From assembly GCA_021155195.1 (NCBI GenBank), contig JAJNPV010000030.1, positions 62,001-126,000 on the forward strand: DNA of 64,000 nt. Reading direction: 5' to 3'. This document shows, in pieces, positions 1-8,735 of this stretch. Every line of letters begins with the position of its first letter. Within the stretch, counting starts at the first letter, position 1. The translations under genes were made by a program, and so were the position numbers. The notes under the pieces were generated by a model. It worked only from the letters and a program-made list of their open reading frames with translations. It did no database searches and was not told the DNA's origin. This DNA is from Ohtaekwangia sp. (GTDB taxonomy: Bacteria; Bacteroidota; Bacteroidia; Cytophagales; Cyclobacteriaceae).

Positions 1-833
1 AATCCAAAGAAACCATTCTGACCCAGGTTACGTGTTGATAACGTTTCAAATATGGAAGCACTATCAATAGATTCGTGAGAACCAGTCTCATTCGAATCAA
101 ACAACGAAATATTCTCATCATTCTTTGCGGGTTCAACAGGAAAGGTATTTGACTTGACTTTTGCATTTACCGCTTCCAGTTTTTGCTTCACCCTGTCTGG
201 ATGCTGGATGTCCAGTATCTTTTCCAGAACGCCTTCAATCTGCTCCATTTCAGGATCAGATCCCTGACCGTCTTGCATAAGTTGCATCATCTTCTCCAAT
301 CTGTCTACGTCTGCTGTGAACTGTGGGTCTGATGCTTGCTCAGGAAGTAGAGTCGTATTATTTTTTGGATCAGTTGGTCTTTCAGTGGTGCGGTTTATTT
401 CCTTATACAATTCATTCAGCTTTTGTGTAACGCGTTCTTCATTGGGATCGCTTACTTGTCTTTCCTTTTGCCGGAAAGAATTGATCAGTTTGCTCTCTTT
501 TTCCGCGGGCGACTTCTTTTCCGGTTGTTGATCCTGTGTCTGGAATGCGATCAGGTCAAAATACGGATCGCTCTCTCGTGCCTCTTCATATTTAGCTGAA
601 TCTCTTTCGGCCATTTCATACAGGGCAAGTTTGTCCCAGATTTCCATCTCTCCGAAATATGCATCGGGCAGTGACAAATTAAGCCCGGTATGGGATACGG
701 GGTGAGCATGGGCTGAGGTCCCCTGTCCGCCACCCAAGGCCCAAAAGATCATTGTTACGAAGGGAAGCACCAACAGGGGCAGTACCATGAAGAATCTTCT
801 CTTCTGCAGGAATTTTTCTGAATGTGGTTTCAT
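1..833 (-). CDS. traM: Conjugative transposon protein TraM, 5' part
   Basis: The minus-strand frame opens with ATG at 831-833 and stays open to the window edge, giving about 277 residues of an incomplete protein. Residues 14-34 form one membrane segment (FMVLPLLVLPFVTMIFWALG). A long polar, charged stretch rich in Asp, Glu, Gln and Lys follows. This architecture fits TraM of CTnDOT-like type IV secretion systems, an inner-membrane protein with a periplasmic domain comparable to VirB10. It is the last visible gene of the tra operon and lies 36 bp after traL. The C-terminal TraM domain is outside the window, so the family call rests on the N-terminal layout and gene order. Confidence 0.8.
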   Translation of the reverse strand, partial: MKPHSEKFLQKRRFFMVLPLLVLPFVTMIFWALGGGQGTSAHAHPVSHTGLNLSLPDAYFGEMEIWDKLALYEMAERDSAKYEEARESDPYFDLIAFQTQDQQPEKKSPAEKESKLINSFRQKERQVSDPNEERVTQKLNELYKEINRTTERPTDPKNNTTLLPEQASDPQFTADVDRLEKMMQLMQDGQGSDPEMEQIEGVLEKILDIQHPDRVKQKLEAVNAKVKSNTFPVEPAKNDENISLFDSNETGSHESIDSASIFETLSTRNLGQNGFFG

Positions 834-869
834 ACTCTTTATTGTTTTAAGTTTTATGTAGATAAATTT

Positions 870-1364
870 TTATGGTCTCAAACTTTTCCTTTGGTGTGGG
901 GTGAAATGAAGTTCTTTCTCATATACTGCAAGTTGCTCACGTGTTACCAACTCCCAGCCCCTGGATTTATCGTATCGATTTTCCGAATAATCCGGATCAC
1001 GATTGAGGTACACTTGGCCATCTTTATCGATCGCGAGGTAGAAGGCTTCAAAGTCCCCATCAATCTCGCCTTTCATTTTGCCTATTGGCGTTAATGTTGT
1101 TGTATCTGCTTGTTGCATCTGGATATCGTGAGGTAAAGTGATCTTGTCGAATGTCAGTGGATTTGCCGGAACGCCATAAATGGCATTAAGTACCATTGCG
1201 CCACTAAGGCAGGCGATCATCACGCCAGCCACAGCCAGAATTATTTTCTTTTTGCTCTGAGGGAATGCGTTGAACGTTGTGTTCAGGTAATCTATACGCT
1301 GCATTACCATCTGTTGCATGGGTGGACATGATTCTTTTATTTTCTTTTTCATTTTCGACTTCAT
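870..1364 (-). CDS. traL: TraL-like conjugal transfer membrane protein
   Basis: This 164-residue protein has a charged cytoplasmic N-terminus and one membrane segment near residues 40-60 (IILAVAGVMIACLSGAMVL). A soluble tail contains a DKDGQVYLNRDPDYSENRY stretch. It sits between traK and traM, where CTnDOT-type elements carry a short single-pass protein called TraL. The start overlaps the end of traK by 4 bp (ATGA), so the two are translationally coupled. It is longer than the roughly 100-residue TraL of Bacteroides, so the name depends on position and topology more than on sequence. Confidence 0.6.
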   Translation of the reverse strand: MKSKMKKKIKESCPPMQQMVMQRIDYLNTTFNAFPQSKKKIILAVAGVMIACLSGAMVLNAIYGVPANPLTFDKITLPHDIQMQQADTTTLTPIGKMKGEIDGDFEAFYLAIDKDGQVYLNRDPDYSENRYDKSRGWELVTREQLAVYEKELHFTPHQRKSLRP

Positions 1365-1987
1365 CGGTTCTCTGTTTTAATGTCTTGGTTCTCCAGCGTG
1401 CTCCATTTCTCGATCAGGAATCCGTGTGGATTGTTGTCGGAGCGCGAAACGTTGCGCAGGTATCCTTCTGTGACCAGGCTTCTCGTCACAATGGAAGTGG
1501 TGCGGATAAGACGCTGCCTTGCGAAGCAGCGGAAGTAGAATGGATATTGGTTTATATCGATGCGAATACTATCTATATCAATCTCCTGCGAAATATTTCC
1601 TGAGATCACATTAGAATAATAGCGGTTCTCTTTCAGGTTATCGTACTGCTTCTTAGCCGAAGCATCGGCCAAATACAGTGCTTTAGTAATGTTCGCTTGA
1701 ATGACTTTGTCATCGGGGTCAAGGGTAAAGAAGTGATGATGGAAGGTCCGCACGTGATCGCGTGTTTCCACAGGAATATTGTCCTTGCGTTCGGCCGACC
1801 AAGCCTCCAGCGCTTTGCCGTTGGAGAGAATGTATATCCGCTCTTGCGATTCACTGATCAGTTGAAAACTCTTGTAGAGGGTAAAGCAAACCGCAAAAAC
1901 ACAACCTGCAATGAGCACCAGCGAGAACAACCGGATGTGTTTAAATGCCGTGTCGATATTTCTTAATTGTTGAAACATATTCATCAT
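1361..1987 (-). CDS. traK: Conjugative transposon protein TraK
   Basis: The protein has 208 residues, one N-terminal membrane helix (about residues 19-41, LFSLVLIAGCVFAVCFTLY) and a soluble periplasmic domain. That domain includes the region RTFHHHFFTLDPDD, typical of the VirB8-like TraK family. In the type IV secretion apparatus such proteins bridge the inner-membrane complex and the periplasmic core. The start ATG overlaps the traJ stop by 4 bp, and the stop overlaps traL by 4 bp. The start could be Met1 or Met2. Confidence 0.85.
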   Translation of the reverse strand: MMNMFQQLRNIDTAFKHIRLFSLVLIAGCVFAVCFTLYKSFQLISESQERIYILSNGKALEAWSAERKDNIPVETRDHVRTFHHHFFTLDPDDKVIQANITKALYLADASAKKQYDNLKENRYYSNVISGNISQEIDIDSIRIDINQYPFYFRCFARQRLIRTTSIVTRSLVTEGYLRNVSRSDNNPHGFLIEKWSTLENQDIKTENR

Positions 1988-3162
1988 GATTTACCCGAAA
2001 GTTTATCGTGCATATAGCCTTCGTTAGTTTTCATAGCTGAACTGCCTTGAGAAGAACCAGCGTGACTTAAGTGAGATGATTGACTTATCGAACTGACTAC
2101 TGTTCCAGCGCCTGCGGTGGCCGCTGAAACGGTTGTTCGTGCTCCGCCCGTAAAGACATTGGAAGCCTTGTGAAGCAGCGTATATCCGCCCCCGGCATGA
2201 ACGATGTAGTTAGCAACACTTGGCACGGTAAAGTATCCTACAATGCCAATGACCAGGAAGATGAGATAAGCAGTGTCCGTTGTGCTGAAGAACGTGTCCC
2301 CGTATCGGATCACCTGCTGGATATCGACTTTCAGCATGTTCTCCTGTATTTTACCAATGATTGCTCCGAATATATTAGCAACCGGTAGCCAGAGAAACAC
2401 ACTAATGTAACGAGCCATCCAGACGGTGAGCGTGTGTTGAAAGCCATCAAAGACCGCAAAACCGAAAACCAATGGTCCAAGGATGGCGAGTACGATCAGG
2501 TAAAACGTCCGGAGCGTGTTGATACAAAGAGCTGCGGCTTCATACAGGATGTGCAGAATTTCCGACATCCATTGTTTAATGGAATTGCGAAAGTTGTAGG
2601 CAGCTTTGGCCATCCCGAATTTGATATCATTGCCGATGCCATCGAGCACGCCTTCGCCCGTTCCATTGGGATGGGTGTAACGATACCACTTGTCATAATC
2701 TCCTTCTCCTCCGGGCCCTACATACATTTGCCAGGAAGGAGTTTTCTTAATTGCTTCTTCTTTCAGCTTCAGCAAGTAGGCAATAGCATTGTTTGATCCG
2801 GTGACCATCGCTGCTGTACCCGTAACGGTCGGCTTCAACACGCCATTCATCAAGGCGATTACCCAGGGAAATATCATAATACAGAAGCCGAGCGCAAATG
2901 GACGAAGCAATGGATAGAAGTCGATAGGCTCTGCATTGGCCAAATGTCTCCACACCCTCGATGCGATATACCACAGCGCTGCAAAGGCGGCCAGCCCTCG
3001 TCCAACCCCGATCAGTTTACTGCACAGAGGCAGCATTTCCGAATATAGCTGATCCAGCACACTTTGCAGGCTGTGGATTTCTCCTGCGAAACCCTGGGCG
3101 TACATGACTCCCGGAAAAAATGCCGCAGGAAGAAATATCAATATAATCTTAAAGGTTTTCAT
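1984..3162 (-). CDS. traJ: Conjugative transposon protein TraJ
   Basis: This 392-residue polytopic membrane protein starts with a signal-like segment ending MYAQG. It has about six hydrophobic helices between residues 50 and 345. The small-residue-rich C-terminal tail (about 345-392) is Ala, Gly, Ser and Thr rich. Topology and length fit TraJ of CTnDOT-like elements, a VirB6-like inner-membrane channel component. It lies between the TraI-like cluster and traK, the usual order. The start has no good alternative upstream, and the stop overlaps traK. Confidence 0.88.
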   Translation of the reverse strand: MKTFKIILIFLPAAFFPGVMYAQGFAGEIHSLQSVLDQLYSEMLPLCSKLIGVGRGLAAFAALWYIASRVWRHLANAEPIDFYPLLRPFALGFCIMIFPWVIALMNGVLKPTVTGTAAMVTGSNNAIAYLLKLKEEAIKKTPSWQMYVGPGGEGDYDKWYRYTHPNGTGEGVLDGIGNDIKFGMAKAAYNFRNSIKQWMSEILHILYEAAALCINTLRTFYLIVLAILGPLVFGFAVFDGFQHTLTVWMARYISVFLWLPVANIFGAIIGKIQENMLKVDIQQVIRYGDTFFSTTDTAYLIFLVIGIVGYFTVPSVANYIVHAGGGYTLLHKASNVFTGGARTTVSAATAGAGTVVSSISQSSHLSHAGSSQGSSAMKTNEGYMHDKLSGKS

Positions 3163-3171
3163 CGTTTTACT

Positions 3172-3807
3172 TTAGTTGACGCCATAGAGCTTCCGCATGG
3201 TTTCCACGTCACTGCGCGAGTGTGCCCGTTGGATGGCCAACAGTTGCGTGTTGTTGTTGAAGGATCTCAAAAAGATGAGTTTGTCCTCCATGTCAAAGAA
3301 TATCCTGTCGATGGCCTGCATCCGCTCATCGTCACTCATGCTAAGTTTAGTAGCCGTGATGATCATCATTAGCTCATCAATATTTCGAAGGGAGGCATCA
3401 AACAGGAATTTGTAGACGTTAGCCAGGTATTCGATCTCCTCCAATTTGAAGTTGGGATCTTGACGAAAACGATTATAGGCGCGCTGATATTCCTTCAGCA
3501 ACATCTTTTGGTATTCGATGATAAAGGGAATGCGCTTGTAATTTCGTATGGATGGATTAACGGCCATCAATCCGTCAATGAATAACTGGTGGATTGTGTA
3601 GTTTCCCTGCGCAATGTTCTTGATCGTGGTATAGCCCTTGTCGAGTATCTTGTAACCGCGATACATGTTGTCCAATATCTCTTCGAGTTGGCGAAGTTTT
3701 TCCCAGTTCAGTAATAGTTGTTGAGCTTCTTGTGACTGCGCACAGACCGGCCTCAGACCCAACACAACAAAAAGTAATCCGGTAAGCAAAATTCGTTTCA
3801 TAGCCAT
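3172..3807 (-). CDS. Exported helical tra-operon protein, TraI-like paralogue A
   Basis: I chose the start at 3807 (MAMKRILL; Met at 3801 is equally possible). Upstream codons of the open frame overlap the preceding gene and lack a signal peptide. The mature protein follows a signal sequence ending VCAQ and is almost entirely helical (about 190 residues). It shares with the next gene a pattern of the type GYKILDKGYTTIKNI, then a VNPSIRNYKRI motif and a DERM.AIDRIF motif. Databases often give such ICE proteins a TerB-like or DUF4141-like label; I do not infer tellurite resistance. It is probably a periplasmic part of the transfer apparatus. Confidence 0.75.
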   Translation of the reverse strand: MAMKRILLTGLLFVVLGLRPVCAQSQEAQQLLLNWEKLRQLEEILDNMYRGYKILDKGYTTIKNIAQGNYTIHQLFIDGLMAVNPSIRNYKRIPFIIEYQKMLLKEYQRAYNRFRQDPNFKLEEIEYLANVYKFLFDASLRNIDELMMIITATKLSMSDDERMQAIDRIFFDMEDKLIFLRSFNNNTQLLAIQRAHSRSDVETMRKLYGVN

Positions 3808-3811
3808 TTCG

Positions 3812-4453
3812 TCAAATTGTTTCGTATTGTTTGTGCATCCTTTCAACAGAACGTGTTTCGCGTTCTCGCTCCCGGGCAATCAGTCTCACATCGCTATCGA
3901 ACGACTGTACGAAGGCATGTTTGTCCAGCATGTCGTCATATAACTTGTCGATGCGCACTAACCGCTCATCATCTTTCATCTCCGTCTCGTTCGACCGGAT
4001 AATTGTCAGCAGTTCAGAGATTGAAGCATCACACAGAAACAGCATGTTGGAATACACAGCTGCCACATACCGGATTTCTTCGGGCGTAAAGTATTCGTTG
4101 TTCTTGCAGAAATTATTCACCCGCTTTATATTCTGGATGATATAAACCTGGAAGGCTATGATATCGGCCACCTTGGCAGAATTCTTAATGTGCGGGTTGA
4201 CATTTTTAAGAGAACCGAAAAAGTCCCTGTGCAGGTTGAAGTCTCCGTTCTTGATGTTGTGAATGGTGGTAAGTCCTTTGTCCGCGATCTCGTAACCTTT
4301 TTTAAGGGAGCCCAGATAGAGCCTCAGTAGCACAATTTGCTTAGCAAGATATTTCTTCTGCGTTTTCTTTTGCTTGAACCATTCGTCCCAGGTTTGCGCT
4401 GGTGAGGTTGTACTTAATAATATTCCTGTTACTATGATGAATAAAAATTTCAT
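3812..4453 (-). CDS. Exported helical tra-operon protein, TraI-like paralogue B
   Basis: This 213-residue protein has a signal peptide (MKFLFIIVTGILLSTTSPAQ). The EIADKGLTTIHNI, VNPHIKNSAKV and DDERLVRIDKLYDDM motifs match those of the neighbouring paralogue. The two genes are separated by only 4 bp. Duplicate and diverged copies next to a third related gene (TraI, 4880-5569) suggest a family of periplasmic helical-bundle subunits that expanded within this operon. No catalytic motif is visible. Confidence 0.75.
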   Translation of the reverse strand: MKFLFIIVTGILLSTTSPAQTWDEWFKQKKTQKKYLAKQIVLLRLYLGSLKKGYEIADKGLTTIHNIKNGDFNLHRDFFGSLKNVNPHIKNSAKVADIIAFQVYIIQNIKRVNNFCKNNEYFTPEEIRYVAAVYSNMLFLCDASISELLTIIRSNETEMKDDERLVRIDKLYDDMLDKHAFVQSFDSDVRLIARERERETRSVERMHKQYETI

Positions 4454-4463
4454 AATTCAGTAT

Positions 4464-4871
4464 TTATAGTTTCAGACTTCTTTTTCGCGGGCCGACCAGT
4501 GAATTAATGTTCTCCCGAGTTGGCAGATCTTCGTTACTTTTCAGGCGGGTTTCGAAAGTTCTGACAGGATTGAAGGAACGGTCGACCACATACTTTGCGT
4601 CCACTTTATCAATTCCAAAACCATGACCTTTATCGTATCGCACCTTGAAATCACATTGCACATACGGACTCTCTTCATCCTTCCAGAGTGAATACGTTGT
4701 GAGATAAAATGAAGGAATGTGAGTTTCGCCCTGAAGCATTTCCAGGAGATGCTGATGCAGCGACTCTCTCAGTTTACCGGGAAACGCGGAATTACAAAGG
4801 AAGTGACCGTCAAACCCCTTCTCGTTCAACAGCTTTTCCAGTTCATCGATATGTAAACCAAGTCTTCGCAT
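4464..4871 (-). CDS. Hypothetical tra-operon protein
   Basis: A 135-residue soluble protein with no signal peptide or membrane segment. It is read in the same direction as its neighbours, with gaps of 10 and 8 bp. The middle part (residues 45-100) looks like beta strands and contains YDKGHGFGIDKVDAKY; the C-terminus ends in basic PRKRSLKL. I do not recognise the family. Tight packing between traI and the paralogues suggests a role in conjugation or assembly. Confidence 0.65.
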   Translation of the reverse strand: MRRLGLHIDELEKLLNEKGFDGHFLCNSAFPGKLRESLHQHLLEMLQGETHIPSFYLTTYSLWKDEESPYVQCDFKVRYDKGHGFGIDKVDAKYVVDRSFNPVRTFETRLKSNEDLPTRENINSLVGPRKRSLKL

Positions 4872-4879
4872 ACTATACT

Positions 4880-5569
4880 TTATTCCAGCCCGTATAATTT
4901 TTTTACTACCAATACTTCGTGTTCATCCTTGGCCCGGTTCATGCTCAGTTGAATATTCTGGTTGTTGAACTGTTTGAGATCCGCATAGTTTTGTTCAATC
5001 TGGTCACCGGCTTTGTTGATAATCTCCAGGCGCTTTGCATCAGTCATCTGCGTTTTGAATGAATTGATCACTAAAAGAATTTGGTCGAGGTTGTACACAC
5101 TCTCATTCAGTATCCCGGTGTACACACGATACATGTAGTCGATCTCCGATCTGGTGAAGTGCTTGTCCTGGTTGATCATGTGCCAGGTGAACCTATACTC
5201 TTCAATGATCAGCTGTTGACGTTGAAGGATCATTTTGATCCTCTTATAAGTGGCAATAGTGTTCCTAACCTTCCAAAGTTCATCGTAGTACTTTTTGTAT
5301 AACTGCCGTTGGCGTTCGGTCCATTGAGCAATCTCATTGAGCTTGAGTTTGGAGAGCTTATTCTCCAGCACTTTCGCTGCGTTCTGCAGCGCAATGGTTT
5401 TGTTCTGAAGCCGCTGGATCATCAGGTCAACAGCTTTGATTACTTTCTTTACGCCTTCCTGAATGATCTTGGCAATAGGAATAGCGGCATGGCTATCCGG
5501 AATGGGAGTGACTGTTAATGTTATCATTCCTATAAGCAGGATAAAAATTGTTTTTCTTATTCGATTCAT
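4880..5569 (-). CDS. traI: Conjugal transfer protein TraI
   Basis: The start is set at ATG 5567-5569 (MNRIRKTIF), 13 bp after traG. The longer open frame to 5848 lies entirely inside traG and carries no plausible domain. The 229-residue product has a signal/anchor segment ending SHAA. A helical body follows with IIQEGVKKVIKAVDLMIQRL, then EIAQWTERQRQLYKKYYDELW and the end motif RAKDEHEVLVVKKLYGLE. This arrangement is characteristic of TraI in Bacteroidota elements (unrelated to the F-plasmid relaxase of that name). It belongs to the periplasmic side of the secretion system. Confidence 0.85.
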   Translation of the reverse strand: MNRIRKTIFILLIGMITLTVTPIPDSHAAIPIAKIIQEGVKKVIKAVDLMIQRLQNKTIALQNAAKVLENKLSKLKLNEIAQWTERQRQLYKKYYDELWKVRNTIATYKRIKMILQRQQLIIEEYRFTWHMINQDKHFTRSEIDYMYRVYTGILNESVYNLDQILLVINSFKTQMTDAKRLEIINKAGDQIEQNYADLKQFNNQNIQLSMNRAKDEHEVLVVKKLYGLE

Positions 5570-5582
5570 AGAAATCATCGGT

Positions 5583-8060
5583 TTAAGCTTTTCCGTTGCG
5601 TATGTCATTGGCCAGTTCAGCGATTCCTTTTTTGATATCACCGTTCCATTTTTTGGCATACGCCTGCACTTTAATTTTTTCTGATTCCTCCGTAGTGTAT
5701 GCCAGGTATTCTTCGAGAGAAACTTCAGTAGCGTACACTTTGGACAGCATTCCTCCCAGGCTGATGAAGACCTCTTTGTACTTCCGGGAAGGATCATTGG
5801 CTTTATTAATGGAGAGTACAAGGGCTTTCTCTTTCTCGGTGAGCCCAAGCAGTTGTTGTATCAGGTCGAACTTGTTCTGGTACTTGCTCTGGTCAAGCAA
5901 AATCTTGCAGTCGGAGTTGTTGATGATCGCCTGCTTGACGATGGGCGAACTAATGATGTCTTCAACTTCTTGTGTCACCACAATGGCTTCCCCGTAAAAC
6001 TTTCGCACGGTCTTGAACAGATACTTGATATACTCTGCCATACCCTCTTTTGCGATAGCTTTCCAGGCTTCTTCGATGAGTATCATCTTACGCATGCCCT
6101 TCAGTTTACGCATCTTGGAAATGAACACCTCCATGATGATGATTGTGACTACCGGGAACAGGATCGGATGATCCTTGATGTTGTCCAGTTCAAAGACAAT
6201 GAAACGTTCTTTGAGCAGTTCCAGATTTTCCGTGGCGTTCAGCAGATAGTCAAATTCACCGCCTTTGTAATATGGGCGCAACACGTAGAGGAAGTTTTCT
6301 ACATCGAAGTCCTTCTCCTTCACTCGATCTTCCTTCAGGATGCCGACAAATTCATCACGGAGGAAGTCATAAAAAGTATTAAAACAAGGGAAGAGTTTTT
6401 TATCTGCCTCCAACTTCTCATAGTACAACTTCAGCGCAATGGACAAAGCCACATATTCTGACCGATTGAATGTTTCATCATCCTTCTTCCACAAAGCCAG
6501 CAACAGGGTCTTTATGCTTTCCTTTTTCTCGGTATCCAACACGTCACCTTGGCCAATGAAGAATGGATTAAACCGGATGGGGTTAGCCTCATCATAGGTG
6601 AAGTAATATCCATTCACCAAATCACATAGTCCTTTGTAGGAATGACCAACATCCACCAGCACGATATGTGTGCCCTGTTCGTAGTAAGATCGTACCATGT
6701 GATTGGTGAAGAATGACTTCCCGCTGCCGGAAGGACCTAGAATGAATTTATTTCGATTGGTGCAGATGCCTTTTTTGACAGGCTCGTCTGAAATGTCGAC
6801 ATGAATAGGCTTGCCAGTTAGCCTGTCGCCAAGTCGTATACCTACGGGGCTAACAGAAGACTGGTAGCTCGTTTCCAGATTCAGAAAACAAGTAGCTTGT
6901 TCTGCGAACGTATCAAAAGTATCGTTCATCGGAAAGTCAGCTTCATTGCCGGGCAGACCTGCCCAGAATATTTGTGGTGCTCCATCGGTTTCCTGCCTCG
7001 CGATAGCATCCATCTGAGCAAGTGCCGATGAAACTTGCGTTTTAAGTTCTTTCAGTTCTGTTTTATTGTCTGTCCAAAGCATGATGTTGTAATGGGCCTT
7101 GACTGGTAGCCGTTGTGACGAAATAGCCTCATTCAAAAAATCATTCGTTGCATCACGACTGATGGCATTTTCACGGGAGTATGTAGCCAGCGATTGTAAC
7201 CTGAGTCGTTTACTTTCGAGCTGCTTAATAGTCTTGTGTGCATCCTCGATGAAGATGTATTGGTTATAGATATGATCACAGGATAGCAGTTGACCTAAGG
7301 GTGAGGCAAATCCAACACTGAACTTGGTCTTGTCAGTGGAGTATTTATCATAGTTGATGCGTGATCCGCACAAAGCCGGAAGGTCTTCCACATCCGACAA
7401 TGAATACAGTTGACAATGCAGATCGCCAACTTTCAGACCATCCTTGAAGTGGATGTCCTTGATCATGGGTTGATCTGTTTCCGAAAGCAAATAGCAGTAG
7501 CGTTCCAATAAACCGGGTTTCCTGTTATCACCTACTAATTCATCGTCCGTTATTCTGGTCAGCTTTACAAATCCACTGTCTTTGAGTATCCGTTCAAACT
7601 GTCCTGCACCATCCAGGAACTCCTGCATGCGCTGTGGATTTAGCGGGCCTTCGGGTACAATGCTCCTGCGGATCAGGTTGGAGAAAACAGAGTTGGATGG
7701 TTTTCGATTTGCTGGTTTTCGGGTGAGCATGATATAGCACTTGTGATCGAGGTAAGGGCGTTCATTAAAAAACTGTTCGCTTGATCGCGACAGGAATGAA
7801 TTTTCCTTTCCTTCAAATTCGGGTTGATGTTTCCTCGAAAGAAACCAATCCTGCTTATGGAACACCGTATTGTTGGGAAGCACTTTGATGGCTTTAACCA
7901 ACACCTGATGAAAGGCTTCGTACTCCTCATCAGATAAGGTGAAAATCTCCGGAAGAGTGGCTTCAAAACCCAGCGTTACATCGCCCTGCTTCGACAGGAT
8001 GCAGTCGTGTTCTACTTTGTAGATCGGGAATACTTTATGAAATGCAATCTCCTGTGCCAT
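5583..8060 (-). CDS. traG: TraG family VirB4-like conjugation ATPase
   Basis: This is an 825-residue TraG protein of the Bacteroidota transfer system, homologous in role to VirB4. Residues 1-330 form the N-terminal module. A Walker A motif GPSGSGKS lies near residues 443-450, followed by VLVDVGHSYKGL. The Walker B-like MILIEEAW is near residue 660. It powers pilus or secretion-channel assembly at the inner membrane. It is the largest tra gene, 3 bp downstream of traF. Length is normal and no disruption is visible. Confidence 0.95.
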   Translation of the reverse strand: MAQEIAFHKVFPIYKVEHDCILSKQGDVTLGFEATLPEIFTLSDEEYEAFHQVLVKAIKVLPNNTVFHKQDWFLSRKHQPEFEGKENSFLSRSSEQFFNERPYLDHKCYIMLTRKPANRKPSNSVFSNLIRRSIVPEGPLNPQRMQEFLDGAGQFERILKDSGFVKLTRITDDELVGDNRKPGLLERYCYLLSETDQPMIKDIHFKDGLKVGDLHCQLYSLSDVEDLPALCGSRINYDKYSTDKTKFSVGFASPLGQLLSCDHIYNQYIFIEDAHKTIKQLESKRLRLQSLATYSRENAISRDATNDFLNEAISSQRLPVKAHYNIMLWTDNKTELKELKTQVSSALAQMDAIARQETDGAPQIFWAGLPGNEADFPMNDTFDTFAEQATCFLNLETSYQSSVSPVGIRLGDRLTGKPIHVDISDEPVKKGICTNRNKFILGPSGSGKSFFTNHMVRSYYEQGTHIVLVDVGHSYKGLCDLVNGYYFTYDEANPIRFNPFFIGQGDVLDTEKKESIKTLLLALWKKDDETFNRSEYVALSIALKLYYEKLEADKKLFPCFNTFYDFLRDEFVGILKEDRVKEKDFDVENFLYVLRPYYKGGEFDYLLNATENLELLKERFIVFELDNIKDHPILFPVVTIIIMEVFISKMRKLKGMRKMILIEEAWKAIAKEGMAEYIKYLFKTVRKFYGEAIVVTQEVEDIISSPIVKQAIINNSDCKILLDQSKYQNKFDLIQQLLGLTEKEKALVLSINKANDPSRKYKEVFISLGGMLSKVYATEVSLEEYLAYTTEESEKIKVQAYAKKWNGDIKKGIAELANDIRNGKA

Positions 8061-8063
8061 AAG

Positions 8064-8384
8064 TTAGTTCTTGAGTTGAATGCAAACTTTTCGGGAGGTT
8101 GACTTGATAAAATCAGGGAGGCTTCGCTTTGCCATTTTCTTCAGGAGGCCGTGCTGACCATACTTGTCGCTCATCCGGTAAACGGTCATGAACAAGAGCA
8201 CACCGAGCGTCAGCGTAAGTGCGAGACAAACGAACATGTTCACCCCGATGATGTAGAGCACCGCAAACAATATCAACAGGCCGATGAGTCCGATCGCGAG
8301 GTATGCGATATACTGCGCCTTGAGGCCTTTGAACTCAATCGGCTTGTTGATACCCTTGTTAATTTTGTAAACGCTGGATGCCAT
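8064..8384 (-). CDS. traF: TraF (DUF4133) conjugal transfer membrane protein
   Basis: I start the gene at ATG 8382-8384 (MASSVYKINKGINKPIEFKG), which overlaps the traE stop as ATGA. The longer frame starting at 8438 adds only residues read from traE. The 106-residue protein has two adjacent membrane helices (about 25-70, IAYLAIGLIGLLILFAVLYI and a second). The N-terminal YKINKGINKPIEFKGL motif is typical of DUF4133. It corresponds to VirB3-like inner-membrane components and precedes traG as expected. Confidence 0.9.
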   Translation of the reverse strand: MASSVYKINKGINKPIEFKGLKAQYIAYLAIGLIGLLILFAVLYIIGVNMFVCLALTLTLGVLLFMTVYRMSDKYGQHGLLKKMAKRSLPDFIKSTSRKVCIQLKN

Positions 8385-8713
8385 CAGATTCCAAAGAATG
8401 ATCGTAACACAGTGGCCACAATGACCAGGAACACACAACTGCCAAACCAGGCGGCAGCAACCTTGCCGGTATCGGGATCACCGCTGTTCCATTTCTGATA
8501 AACCTTTACAGCTCCTACGAGCCCAAGGATGGCCCCGATGGCATACATGAGATTGGTGCCGGTAGCGAAATAACTCCGCACGCGCATGGTAGCTTCGTTG
8601 ATACCGGCATTACCGTCCTGCGCTTCAGCCAGCGCATAGGTAATCAGGTACACGATCAAGGCAAGACCGAGTGCTTTACCTTTTTGAATGGTGAATTGAA
8701 CTGTTCTTTTCAT
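8384..8713 (-). CDS. traE: TraE (DUF4134) conjugal transfer membrane protein
   Basis: A 109-residue protein with three hydrophobic stretches. A signal-like segment ends near TYALAEAQDGN. The pair of membrane helices contains MYAIGAILGLVGAVKVYQKW and a downstream WFGSCVFLVIVATVL. The loop VYQKWNSGDPDTGK is the hallmark of DUF4134/TraE, a VirB2-like pilin or channel subunit. It is the first clearly conserved tra gene of this operon, 22 bp after the preceding hypothetical gene. Confidence 0.92.
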   Translation of the reverse strand: MKRTVQFTIQKGKALGLALIVYLITYALAEAQDGNAGINEATMRVRSYFATGTNLMYAIGAILGLVGAVKVYQKWNSGDPDTGKVAAAWFGSCVFLVIVATVLRSFFGI

Positions 8714-8735
8714 AGGATTTAATTTTGTTTGATGG

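Noticed and set aside
5570..5848. Upstream extension of the traI reading frame
   Set aside because: It lies wholly within traG in another frame and lacks a signal peptide; the true start with signal peptide is at 5569.
8385..8438. Upstream extension of the traF reading frame
   Set aside because: Codons are shared with the traE 3' end; the ATGA-coupled start at 8384 fits DUF4133 length.
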